A stretch of DNA of 64,000 bases, from positions 1 to 64,000 of the forward strand of contig ARYC01017349.1 in NCBI GenBank assembly GCA_000711775.1. Direction: 5' to 3'. Every line of letters begins with the position of its first letter. Positions within the stretch are counted from its first letter, which is position 1. Source of the stretch: Oxytricha trifallax. Taxonomy: Eukaryota > Ciliophora > Spirotrichea > Sporadotrichida > Oxytrichidae. This document shows positions 26,739 to 38,152 of this stretch, in pieces. Made by a program: the position numbers and the translations under genes. The notes under the pieces are model-generated. The model made no database searches. It saw only the letters and a program-made list of their open reading frames with translations, and was not told the DNA's origin.

Positions 26739-27518
26739 ATGCTGCGTGCGCTGACGAAATCAAATTACGACTTAATTTAAGAATGTTTGGATGAGGGTTG
26801 GGATATAAACTCACCGATTGATTTTGAAGGAAAATTCAATGCTGCCAGTTTAGCAGCTCATCTGGATAACTTGGAGCTTTTGCATTTCTTGGATTTGAAT
26901 GGAGCTGATATCAGCAATCACAAATATTGTATATACATAGAATCTACTGTCTCAATGTATAAATATTGTGTGAATGGTACTGGAAAGTTCAATTATACAC
27001 CACTGATGACCAGTTCCATGAGTTGGAATGTAAGAATTATAGATTACTTATTAGAACGTGGAGTTAACCCTGAAATAAAAGATAAATTTGGATTTACTGC
27101 TTTATAAAAAGCAAAAATCAAGCAGTATAGAACTATTCAGTCAATGCTTAGTCTTAATTTATTTAGTGATCATATTTAATAAAAAACATTTTTATAGCCT
27201 ATAAATATATGGTAAATTTTAATGCTCTCATAATACGAATAAAGATACCAATTCACTCGCAAGGATTCTTACTTGCCTTAAATAACCACTGATGACTGGA
27301 GAAAAAAACTCTAGGAGAACGGTGCCAATCATATTAATTACAAAACCTTTGATATTTGGAAAGGCAAAGATAATCATGAGAGAGCTCTTTATAAACCCAG
27401 CTAGCACATTGTAGAAGGCGAGTATCCATTTAGTAATTTAGAAGACAATTAGCTTACTCTTAAATTCTTTGATGATTACGCTTACTTCGAGAGTCATGAA
27501 AATGGCTTTATTTGTTGA
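26739..27518 (+). CDS. Ankyrin-repeat protein, single uninterrupted exon
   Basis: 259 codons from ATG 26739 to TGA 27516-27518 with no intron or IES needed, reading several TAA/TAG as Gln. The first third has ankyrin repeats: NAASLAAHLDNLELLHFL followed by DLNGADI, and YTPLMTSSMSWNVRIIDY followed by LLERGVNPEIKDKFGFTAL, the usual T-P-L / LL-x-x-G-A/V-x-P pattern. The C-terminal half (TTDDWRKKLQENGANHIN) has no recognised domain. Ankyrin repeats bind partner proteins; the specific role is unknown. A rare compact gene in this germline window. Confidence 0.75.
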
Positions 27519-27693
27519 AAAATATTGTAGAAATGTATAATCATATTCTTTGCAGTAATTACTGAAATTTAAATAGGTATTGTGCTTCGTGTCTAATTAA
27601 TCATTAATTTCTTACATAATTTAAACATACCTTTTTGAAAGCGAACAATTTCATAAGCCATTTATATCAATCAAAAATAATATATTATTTTCA

Positions 27694-29335
27694 ATGGCTT
27701 AAAACTCAAATACAGACATCCCCAAACTTTAACAATAAATTTTAAACAGCTAAGGAAGTGGATTATCTCTTCCACAGAATGATTAAAATTAAATTCCTTT
27801 AAACATTAAAACCGAGGATATAGATAAGATGTCGCCCAAGGAATTCTTCATGACTTTTGGCAGTCACTAAATATGTCAGACTAAGTGTTCTACGCAGAAA
27901 GATGCATTATTTGTTTGCATTCAGTTTTATGATAAAAAGTAAGTTAAAGAAATATGATATTTATTTATATATTGAATGATAATTTGAATTAACTATTTAT
28001 ATCAATGGTGCTGATTAAGAATAATATAAAAAATTAAAAAATTCAATGCAATAATATTTTTAATATAGGACATGTATGGTATTTAAGGAAGCGACTAGAT
28101 TATGCATGAAAAACTATGGAATGAATATATGATATAATACTTCTTATATAAATCTCTATAAGTTAATTAATGTTTTTAATCATCAATTAAAGCTAAATTA
28201 TCATTTTATTTGTAATAATTAATTTAAAAAGAAATGGGTTAAGTTGAAGTAGTTTAAAACAATAAATTTTTTCATCAGCAGCCTATGAAAGTCGAGATTA
28301 ATTTTGGAAATAAAGTCATGCCACACTACATGCCTGTAATCAATTGTAAGTTAGTTGTTATCACAATAAAATATTGCTGAAAAGTAATCATATTGTCTAC
28401 TAAGATGTCATTATTTATTGAATAAAAATTGACTAATCAAATCAAATATATTTTTAGGGTCACTGACAAAAGTGAGAAATTTCTACGATTCATTTAAACT
28501 AATATGTGGACCTGATCACTTTTTTAAGTATGTGACACTCCGGACGTTCTAAGAACTGCTTAAAGACACTTTTCATCCATCCCTATCGAAACAACTGTTT
28601 CTGAGTTTTGACACTAAAAAACAGAAAAATTGACTTAATGTTATATAGTTTATGTGTGCTCTTATATGGACTTCTTATGCTTCAAAACACTAGAAAATTA
28701 ACTGTAAGAATAGGATGGCTAAATTGATATATCAAATTTCTATATCACTTATTATATTATTTATATTATAATATATCTCTATAGTTATATTCAGAATATT
28801 TGATTTTGACCTGAATGGTAACTTGACAATAGATGAAATGATTTTGATATTCCTAAATACTGTAAAATCACTATGCACTTTAACTGGTACTTATGATTTA
28901 CTTCCAAAAGAAAAACACAAACTTGTCTAGGCTGAGACATTATAATTTCTGATACCAGGGTTGGTAGAATTTTTATTTTAGAGCAAGCTGACGTGGATAA
29001 CAGTGATAGTTTATCAGTAGAGGAGATCAAACACTGGGTAGAAAGTAGGAAGGTATTTGTTGAATTTATTGAGAGATTTGAACCTAAAACTAAAATCTAC
29101 TCTCACTATAATAAATAACCCCTAGTCTAATTTAATTCCAGAAATAAAGATTAGTGAATTGAGGAAAGACCCATTAAATACAATGGGTACTTTGGACAAA
29201 TTCATGAAGGAGACTTTCTCAATAAAGTAGAAATAGAGAAGGAAAGTTTTTGCAGATAGTACTGAAAATCATTAAATGTTTGCAACCACTTAGAATTTTA
29301 TGAAATCAAAGAATAACCCAGATTTAAATGAATGA
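27694..29335 (+). CDS. EF-hand calcium-binding protein 1
   Basis: ATG at 27694 opens a Gln-rich leader (MAQNSNTDIPKLQQQ) and exon to about 27938. Further exons: 28072-28130, 28233-28345, 28460-28645, 28790-29100 and about 29140-29335. Two EF-hand loops are visible: DFDLNGNLTIDE after IFRIF, and DVDNSDSLSVEE before IKHWVE, both with acidic residues at positions 1, 3, 5 and 12. A small GT..AG gap near 28950-28980 separates them. The C-terminal exon is basic (FSIKQKQRRKVF) and ends at TGA 29333-29335. Exons are separated by short AT-rich gaps of 40-130 bp, some possibly IESs. Ca2+ sensor, partner unknown. Confidence 0.65.
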
Positions 29336-29479
29336 GATACCAAATAATTACCTAAAACATAGTAATTTAATGTGAATTTTCAAAATAAATTTAAAGACAT
29401 AATTAAGTTATCTTATAAATCAATAACTCATCTTAATTATAGCAAGGAAAGACCTATTCTAAGAATGATATAATTCTAT

Positions 29480-29700
29480 ATAATTCACTTATAATTTATA
29501 GTATGCTGAGAAATTAAAGGTTACATAACTTATGAAGACTACTCAAGAAACTTCAAGAATATATTTCCTCTATATTTCTTAGAAATATTTAATTCTCAAA
29601 AGCATGCTAAGAATGTATTTGAAACTCTTGACAAATAAAAAAAGGGACAGATTAGCTTAGAATAATTTGTCAGAGTAAAGTCTTATAATCTATAACAATG
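29480..29700 (+). CDS. EF-hand-like coding fragment
   Basis: Open plus-strand segment YITYEDYSRNFKNIFPLYFL followed by a degenerate EF-hand, TLDKQKKGQISLEQFVRV. There is no start or stop of its own. It is either a further exon of the EF-hand gene just upstream, whose TGA at 29333 would then be in an alternative frame, or an exon of the EF-hand gene at 31156-32809. AT-rich sequence surrounds it. Confidence 0.5.
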
Positions 29701-29789
29701 CTTTTTTTAATAACTAATATTTCTTAATTCTTTAATTAATATCAGATAGGGAACTGAAAATAGTATTTAAATGGATGCAACAACCCAAT

Positions 29790-30503
29790 AAGTATAATGA
29801 AGGATTCTTTCTGCAAAGTAAAAATAATAAAAAATTATTAGTAAATATATCAATTTTTAATAAATAATTTTATTATTTGCTCTATTATTGTGCCACCAGA
29901 TGGGTATATTTCTACGAATGCAATGAACAAGATAAATGAATATTTTTTATTTTATTTTAGAGTAATTTATATAAATCTAGCTTTTAGGATTGAATTAGAG
30001 TGGAATATTGAAAAAAGAGAATAATAATTAAACGAGAAGATAAAATACTAAAAGTATACCTGTTGTTATTTTTGATGAAGATAAAAACTAAAATTTATTA
30101 GACAAAATTTGATTTCAATTTATTAACTTTAATTATTTTTTGTAATAAAATACTTTTGTTGAATTTTATTACATATTTCTCTATCATATAATCAAGCCTA
30201 TAAGTTAATTTAATATAGAATAACAAAGCTTATTTATAATTACCAATTCTTTAGGACACATAGCTATTATCTCTCATTCATAGTAAATTATCTTACGAAT
30301 TTACTATCAAATTGGTCTTTTTAGTTTTTTATAGTATTCCCTTTCCCTACATTTTTAGACTTTTCGACTTATGTTTCATTGTTTGAGTCAAAAATATTTT
30401 TAATTATTTGAGATTTTCTTGCCAAATTAATATTTTAAATGAAAAAACTAAGATATATAATTAAACCAGAGTCAAACCTGGAAATAACTAAACTCTTAGT
30501 CTA
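29790..30503. other. AT-rich stretch without a recognisable gene
   Basis: Over 80% A+T by eye, with scattered short open runs only. Probably IES or intergenic germline-limited DNA. Confidence 0.4.
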
Positions 30504-30705
30504 TCATATTTTCTCAAACAAGTCTAAATCTTTCTCTTTAATGTAATTCACTATGCCTTCTATGCTCGAAGGGTACTTGAATTCACGCAGAATATTTACT
30601 GAGCCTATTTATTGAAGCACATTCAGTTAGTTCAATGAGCTTTACAAATTATTCATATTTTGAGATGTTTTGAGGGTTGTTAAGTGGGTCGATGCCTATT
30701 GAGTT
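30504..30705 (-). CDS. Small coding fragment, unrecognised
   Basis: Minus-strand open segment with protein-like composition: IDPLNNPQNISKYEQFVKL then, in another frame, VNILREFKYPSSIEGIVNY and KEKDLDLFEKI ending at TGA 30504-30506. The frame change needs a 16-bp GT..AG removal (GTGCTT...AATAG), shorter than normal introns, or reflects a frameshift. It may be a stray MDS of a gene whose other parts lie elsewhere. No start seen; the sequence upstream to 31155 shows no further coding. Confidence 0.4.
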
Positions 30706-31155
30706 AATATATTTTAAACTAAAAATTCTATATAATTATTTATTCAGAAATAGAAAACTTGTCTAGGCTGGTTAAAAGATCTTTAAGCAAGCTGTCAAAT
30801 TAAAGAATAAACAAAAATAAAATCTACTATGAACCTTGGATTTATCAAAACTTTCCAGAAATAAAGATTATCGAAAATTTCTTCATCTTATTACATCAAT
30901 TATAATGATTTATCATGATAAAACTCTATATTCTATGCAAATAATTCCCTACAATTCTTGATAAAATTTAACGAAATTAATCACATATTAAATTGAGTAC
31001 TCTTAAATCTCAGTCTACAATAGATTACAAAGGTGGCTTAAACCTACTAAAACATGTTTCACTCTTTTCAAATGGAGAGTAAGTTATTTTACATCTCTTC
31101 ATAAATTCCTCTTCTCATAAATACCATAATTTATTGATACTTTCTCTATAGTTTC
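30706..31155. other. Intergenic stretch upstream of EF-hand gene 2
   Basis: AT-rich. A possible first mini-exon (ATG at 31072 followed by GTAAGT) precedes the EF-hand gene but does not join in frame to the Met at 31156 with the visible acceptor. Nothing else seen. Confidence 0.35.
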
Positions 31156-32809
31156 ATGCCAAATCCCCCAAACAGGCTTAAAAGTAAAAGACCTTCAATG
31201 AATTTCAACTTGAAAATCCTTACTTAACAACAATAGCAAGAAGTTAAAGATTAACAAAAACTTAATGTAGAAGACGTAAATTTGTTATAAACAACGATGG
31301 ACTAAAGATTGATTAAAAATATGTAGGATAGTGCTTTATTAACAGCGAGACTAGAAAGAAATAAATCATAAGCAAATATTAGAAAGAAATAACTGCTCTA
31401 AATATAGCCAATTAATACGCATAGATAAAGCGTTTAAAGAGTTGATGAATATGGGATTTAAAGTATGAAAGTAAGTCAGCAAGGTTTTATGACTTAGAGA
31501 AATCAATCATAACAAAATATTATGAGAAGTAGAGAATAATTGAAAATAATGATGCATTAGAATTAGAGCTAGAAAAATTCAAAAGTTACTGTGCTTTGTA
31601 TTGTAAGTTATCTAGTATTATTTGATAGTTTAATTTTAATGATATAATTGAATTGAAGAGATTCTATGACATCATGGACAGAGAAAGTAAAGGAAAAATT
31701 TAGTTTTTAAAATTGCTGGTAAACTTCAAGCTGATGTCAAATTCTCAAAACAATAATTTATGCATTGACTACAATAATTTGTCAGAGTAAGCATCCCTCA
31801 AATCTCAGATATAATGATTAATTTTTGTATTCTGCAAAGTACTTAGAGACCACCAACTTAAGCAATTACTAATAACTCCCCAGATAAATTTAAGTAATTT
31901 ACTCAAAATTTAATGCTGGCTCCATCTCCAACTAAACTTCCAGGTACCTAAACAGTTAACACCTCGAATCCCCTATCACCCACTCTCCCTTAAAATCAAT
32001 TCCATGTTCAATCACAAAATCAGTTAAAAGTCATACCAAAGCAAAACGTAAAAGAATTCTTGAGAATATTTGACATCTATAATAAGGATAAATCAGGTTA
32101 AATGTCTATATAAGACTTGAGGAAATTTTTATTGGATACTTATTAAAGAGATGACCTAGTCGATGGCTTTTTACTAAGAAAGAACATAACAAGTTCTCCT
32201 GCTTTTGCAAAATAAATTAAGCGATTGTCTTTAAATGATATCGGAGAGAAGAAAAGTAATAGTACATTCAAACTACAAAACATAAATAATACTGAACAGC
32301 TATTAAGTCATAGTATTTACACAAATAGCTTCAATCAGAAAATACAGAATGATTTAGACAAATATATAGATTTTATGTAAAATCCTGGGAAAAACATATA
32401 AAATTCATAGTAACTATAAAGTATGCAATTCATTGATGACGAAAAAAGTGATTTCAGCGATTATGTTTAGGAAAAAGTGCTAGAAAAAGAATCTTAAAAA
32501 TAAATTATTCAGATCGAATAGTTTCTCTCTATTATTGTGGAGAATTATTTTAAATCACTTTTAATGAACAAGATAAAGAAAAATTATACAAAAAGGATAA
32601 AGTTATATCAACAAAAGCTTATAGAAGATATGAAACGAAAAATTAGGGAGGTAAATTATTAAAGAAACTAGTAATTAACTGGATAGTCATAAAAAGAATA
32701 GCCTTCAAAAATCTAGCTTCTAGTTAAATAATTTCACAAATTTATTAATAAAGGAAACAAAATAAAACATTATAGGACCAATAGTTCAATGAGCTTCGTA
32801 ATTAAGTGA
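31156..32809 (+). CDS. EF-hand protein 2, Gln/Lys-rich with coiled coil
   Basis: Start taken at ATG 31156 (MPNPPNRLKSKRPSMNFNL). Long Gln-rich frame to about 31605, small segments near 31640-31780, then one open frame from about 31985 to TGA 32807-32809. An EF-hand, FDIYNKDKSGQMSIQDLRKF, is at about 32067-32130 with acidic/polar loop residues in register. The C-terminal half is highly charged and helical (VENYFKSLLMNKIKKNYTK; LYQQKLIEDMKRKIREVN). One-EF-hand proteins with long coiled coils are common in ciliate cytoskeletons, but no specific family is recognised. The 3' end is only 55 bp from the convergent gene ending at 32865. Confidence 0.6.
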
Positions 32810-32864
32810 TCTCGTTTTATCTTTGAAATTTTTTTATCTTAGAGATGTTTTAAATCTATAAAAT

Positions 32865-34327
32865 TCATACTATTGAGTTATTCTATTCATATTACGTATC
32901 AGAAAATTTTCTTAAGCCAAAATTATTTTTGCTCTTTAAAATTGTAACTTCAGTGTCCAAAGCTTAGTCTTGCATCGTTTAGTCTTTGCTTATCATACCT
33001 TAACTTTAGTTCTACAATATAATTTAACTTTTTTATTCATACTTACTTAAATATTTAGCAGAAGTGTTGACTCTTAATGATTTGACTAAAGCTTTTAATT
33101 TTGATCTAAAAACTAGTTATTTTAGCTGACATTATTGCTAATAACTTGCTTAGTTTAATCGCGTTAGTCTTTAATTTGCTAGATAATTTTTTGCATTTTC
33201 TCTTAATCTTATAACTTGTCCTTCCAGTCTTTGAGATCTTATCTAGCATTTTGGACATCAACCATTTTCTGGATTGTTGTCTGAGCTCGACTTTAATTCA
33301 GTTCTAGATTTAATTTTGACCATTAGTGACTTTTAAAGGTGTGAAACTAAGCAAGATAATGATTCATATTATCTTGCTTCAAATTTGATTGTGAAGATTT
33401 CGGAGGTTGAGATTGTGATGAATTTGGATTGAAAATATTAGTAGCGGTTTTTGTGGTTTATGTGGCAGAACCACCTTAAGAAAGCAAAGAGTTACGAGAT
33501 AGATTCTTTGTGAAACTTTTTGTAGACTAAACTTAACCCTGCATTTCTCTCTGTAAAATGTTAGATTTTAAATTGAGATACTTACCACAAGATTCTTATC
33601 ATTTTCAAGCATTTTATTTGCAAAATCATTCCAGTTCTTGTTGTTAAAGGTTCTCAAAAATCTCTAAAACATTCTTTATTCTTCGTCTTAGCTTATAGTA
33701 ATACCCTTATCTACCATTTAAAATGGCGACATCAACGATTACTCTATGCTTAAACTATTATGTATAGATTATGACTTTCTTATTTGACTATGTTTTTAAC
33801 TGTTAAAAATCGATTAATTTGATTTATTGGGGCTTGTAGTTGTCATTTAGCTTGCTCCACCTTCTAATTAATCTATATTAGCAGCTGTAGAGTATATCAT
33901 TTGTTCTTATTAAAGACTACTGGATCCATTAAACATCAAATGAGTCTTATTTCTCTTTTACTTGAAAGATGACTAGTTATGCTGAGCTAAATGATGTTAA
34001 TTTTAAGTGTAATCCTTTTTGTATTATTAGGGAATTTTCAAGGTGGTAGGTGATGGCTGGACTTGAAAGTTTGTGCTAGTTCCTTGGTCTTGTTTTTAAG
34101 AATTCGAGGCAAGAGGAGTTTTTTGATTTTTTCTATAATGAAAGTATAATCTATTGTCAACGAGCACCGGAAGTTAAGGTTCACTGCCTGATCCTTGAAT
34201 CTCTTTCACTTAATTATAAAATAAAATAGATAATTCCTTTACTACTGATTATAGTAATTCCCAATTATTTGATTTTTGTTTTTGAGAAGTTACTAAGAGC
34301 TATTTCTATTAAGCTGAAAACCTCCAT
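32865..34327 (-). CDS. Coiled-coil protein with disordered N-terminus
   Basis: ATG 34325-34327; after MEL a 22-bp GT..AG intron keeps the frame into LVTSQKQKSNNWELLQSVV. A long Ser/Gln-rich region follows (QSIHNSLSIEQSLMSPF), then FLRTFNNKNWNDFANKML, a second intron near 33560-33595, another Ser/Asn-rich block (PNSSQSQPPKSSQSNLK) and a strong coiled coil (QDLKDWKDKLQDQEKMQK, QIKDQRDQTKQVISNN). A 35-bp intron (GTAAGTATG...TTGTAG) leads to the last exon and TGA 32865-32867. No recognised domain. The start is well supported because the tiny intron restores the frame exactly. The GC-rich island 34360-34520 lies directly upstream. Confidence 0.65.
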
Positions 34328-34359
34328 TTCCAATAGTTTAAGAGAAATTAACTTAATTT

Positions 34360-34520
34360 ATGAAGCAGATCTCTGCGAGCTCTGCGGGGGATACTCCTAG
34401 TTCGCTAGGCTCTTATTTCGTATGCATCTCGGTTCGGGGAGATGTGGAATGGGGAGCGAGGTGGTTTTTCGGAGTTTTCTAGTTCACGACTTGCCACGTC
34501 ATTCATTGCCACGTAAACTC
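34360..34520. other. GC-rich, hairpin-rich island
   Basis: A block of about 160 bp with far higher G+C than its surroundings. Visible pairing: GCAGA-TC-TCTGC (34364-34375), CCTAG-TTCG-CTAGG (34396-34409, with a UUCG-type loop) and CATCTC-8 nt-GAGATG (34425-34444). Two copies of TGCCACGT lie at 34492-34499 and 34507-34514. It sits 35-200 bp upstream of the start of the gene at 34327. The plus strand also has an open frame across it. It could be a structured RNA, a promoter with paired CACGT boxes, or a short coding MDS. It does not fold as a tRNA and matches no RNA family I know. Confidence 0.4.
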
Positions 34521-34530
34521 ACTTCAGATA

Positions 34531-35878
34531 CGTCTACATCACGACTAAAATTGATGGTTTGATTTTAGTATTAAACAGTGAATTGATAAATATTTAACTT
34601 TGAGTATAACTCATTAATCAACTTAATTTATTTGCTAACTATTACTTTTTAGATTACTCTTATTTTCTATCATTAACGAAGACTACTGATTTCTTAAAAA
34701 TTATTTTATATTAAATAAATTAATTCAATTTTTAATTTCTTATATCAGATAAGTGCAAAGTAGTATTTTCAATGATAGGTCTCTAAATGAATGCTTATGA
34801 ACTCAATTTCCTGTCAATTTTAACTTATCCTACTTTTCCTTCTAAATTTTATTTCTGCAAAAGAATGGGACTGACTAAGTTACTAGTGGCATTACTATTT
34901 GTTTATAATTCTTAATTTTAATATAAACTTCCCAAACTATTTGAATGAACTAAATTTTATTAGGATTGCAGGGAAATGAAATTAGCTCCAGTGCTCATGT
35001 CCTTCGTTTTAGGAATATGTTGTAAACCTTAAAGAATAAATATCATATTAAAAATTAAAACTAATAATTTTTATCTCCATGTCATTTATGTTATTTTGAG
35101 GAGCGAAAGTAACTCGGTTATCTTGATCAGTTTGCTAAAATAATTTACTTGTTAGAGATTTATCAATAAATTAAATATATCGAATTTCAAAGTGAATTTT
35201 TTTACAATTGAAGTTTGTGAATTCTTACCAAAATAATGGATGAGGGTAACTGATTACTAAAACTACTATTATTAGAATAATTAAATCACATATTATTAAG
35301 AAAAAGGATTTAGTTTTAAGTACTATTTATAACAATAACATTTTTTGTTTGATATACAGTCTTTTTATATGGCGTTTGATTATAAAATTAAAATAAAATA
35401 TTAGATTTTAAAGCGGTATCACATTTCCATAATTCATGTAATCTGAATCAATTAAATCTTGATTTAACTGCATCTATTGCTATTCTTAAATACTCGAAAA
35501 CTTTTAAGAATCTTATTCAATAAATTGTTCTTATTCCATTATATTATAAATATTTCTTGATAATTTAATGATTATAGAATTAATTTTTCACTTTATTTGC
35601 TCTAAAAATAAATCATAGAAATAATTTAAATATAAAATTTCCTCAACTTTATTAAATAAAAGCAGATATAATATAATATAAATTGATAAAATTAACATAA
35701 AATTTAATCATGAGCGATGACAAGCTTAGAAGAAAACCTAGTCAAACCCAATTTATGCATAATTCCCATCTTTGACTTATAAATTTTCACTTTCATTCAT
35801 AAATTAATAAATTTAATATCAAATAATATGATGATTGAATTTTTATAATAAAATAAAGATTCTTGCCAATCACATTCA
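34531..35878. other. AT-rich intergenic stretch with short ORFs only
   Basis: No supported gene. Two short plus-strand runs near 34860-35020 begin with hydrophobic leaders (for example MGLTKLLVALLFVYNSQF) but break at TGA after 30 or fewer codons. The rest is A+T-rich and probably germline-limited spacer or IES. Confidence 0.4.
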
Positions 35879-37938
35879 TCAAACTGATTGAAGACTGTTT
35901 TACAATACCTACTGCACAATCTTCTCAGCTTTTTAGCATAGTCTCTTGTTTGATTCAGGGACAGCCATTACAGTTGATAGGTAAGTCTGAATTTTCAACT
36001 GCTCTTCTGAGGTCACCCCAAACTCCAAAGCTACCTCTTGAATGCATTGAGGAAGGAATTAGGCATCGATTGACTCATAGATTTTGATAAGTTTCAAAGC
36101 AGACCTATACAAAATGATAAAAAATTGATTTCAAATTAGCAATAAATAGACAAAAGCTTAACAGGAGACAACAACTTACTCAACTCTCATTCTTAAGTAG
36201 GTCTTTTAACCTCTTAGAATAAGCAAGAAAGTCTGTTTGACAATTTGCTTGAACTCTTCAGCCTAGGAAACAAATAAATTGTAAATCCAATCATTCAGTT
36301 GACTTTGCTTCATTTAGCATTTTGAGAAGATTTACTCGATCTGCATTTGAAAAGATTTAAAAACTACATTGTTCTTACGCATTCACAATAATTTTGTAAT
36401 CTCCGTAAATAATTAAGATTTTAGTTATATAATTGCTAAGAGTACTAGAACACAATATTGAGTGATGACATACTTCCCTCACGTATTAATCTCACCATAA
36501 AGAACTGTAATTTGGCATCTTCTTTACTGATTGATCTCAGTGCATGAATATTTCTTTGAAACAAGCTCTCTAGGAAACTGTACACTAGTTTCTATGTAGC
36601 CTCTGAGGATTAGTGAATGAATCTAGGATCAAGATTTTGTTCTAAACTTTTAAGCAAATCGTTGGCAAGAGTGATAATCTTTTGTTTCAAGAGAAGCTGT
36701 GCTTCAAGCTGAGTTGAAGTCATGAGCTTTGGAGACTCGAGTTAAATGTAAATGTATAAGGCTTTTTACAACAAATCCATAACAGATTTCATCAAAGACT
36801 CATTATTCTAGCTTATTGAAACAAAATTCCTGATCAAGTGAGTAGTACCCTCATAAGAGAAAGTTAGCAGATTAACGTTATGGTTATCTAAAAACAATGA
36901 ATGAAATTAATAAAGAAAGAATTCCTTACTGTAATGACCACCGTTTTAGCTTCTGTTGTCAAGATCCATGCAAATTTCTTGAATCATACTTAGAATAGCT
37001 TTGCAGATTTTCAAAAGAGCCTCACTATTAGATTACCATATTGAGATATTCATAACATCATTCATGATAAACTAATTGCACTTCTCAATAAAATAAGTCA
37101 TCATAAACTTGTACTAAGACTCTCTGTAAAGCCCTGAGAAAATAGCTCTTACTGAATTATAGAATCTCAACTACATTTAACATACAATTTTGAAATTTGA
37201 ATGATCAATCATAGATTTAGCTTGGTTTATTCTTAGCTGAAGATCATAGAGAGTTTAGAGTATGATTTTCATAACTTCACTGTCCTTGCTTAGGTAGTCA
37301 CTTTCACACATCAAAATCATGAGAGACTTGATTGTCTATCTTTACTATTAGAAGCTTAAGTTGCTCAAGATTTGCTGCTAGTCATAAAAACATACAATAC
37401 AATTTATAAAATTCACCTTCACCACAGATAAAGACTTTTAGGTACTCTACAAGTTTCATAAGAAATTGTTAATCAATGTGAAAATTTCTAACTTGCAAAG
37501 TTATTGTTTCAAACATTGCTTGAGGTTTAACATCTGTAAGATATTTCAATATCTTCAAATTTGATTATGAAATTTCATCATTGAGCTGGTTAACACTTTG
37601 ATCTTTAGTAGGGTAGATTTTTGAATACAGCTATAATTAAAAAAAATATATAAGTATAGTTTCAAAAACTTATACTTCAAAGCACTTGTTATGATAAATT
37701 CAAGAAGATAGTTCTCATTCTGAATTTCTAGAGTAGTAGCAAGTTTATTTTGAAATTCAGCTTGTATACCTAATTTAAGTTTCTTGGTGAATAAAGATTT
37801 AGCAATTGCTTGAAGACATAACTAGATAGATAGTTTGAGCTTGAGCTTTGTGCTCAAAACAAGCTACTGTGATATTGAGGGGTCAGAAAATATTGGTTCA
37901 AAATTTGAGCTGTCAAATTGGTTAAACTCTTTGATCAT
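35879..37938 (-). CDS. HEAT-repeat protein, exportin-like, second gene
   Basis: ATG 37936-37938 (MIKEFNQFDSSNFEPIFS). Exon 1 runs to about 37675; further exons are about 37430-37620 (SQSNLKILKYLTDVKPQA), 36925-37400 (SQGFTESQYKFMMTYFIE; LLKICKAILSMIQEICMD), 36450-36890 (LLKQKIITLANDLLKSLE; SFLESLFQRNIHALRSIS) and 35879-36330, the last containing QEVALEFGVTSEEQLKIQ and ending VLQNSLQSV at TGA 35879-35881. Repeated amphipathic helices and the absence of other motifs suggest an alpha-solenoid transport receptor of exportin type, but the identification is by character only. It could represent the C-terminal half of such a protein; the plus gene at 24344-26344 has the matching N-terminal character, though I could not join them in frame. 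Confidence 0.5.
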
Positions 37939-38152
37939 ATATAATTTATAGTATAATTCGATTATAAAGAATGATCATAAATGCAGCTATCTTGATGCAA
38001 GTTTCAGCTCTCTCAATTAAATATAGGAAAGTGAGTAAAATTAATGAAGATGGAAATAGAGAAATCAAATACAGAGAAGGTATTTTTAAGCTTTATGAAT
38101 GTAATTTCGCAATTACGATAACTGCTTTGCTTAACCATGATGTACACATAAC

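Noticed and set aside
24344..37938. The plus exportin-like gene (24344-26344) and the minus one (35879-37938) as two inverted halves of one scrambled gene
   Set aside because: The edges share ATATGA, but joining there gives a TGA in frame, and each piece has its own plausible start and stop. Kept as two genes.
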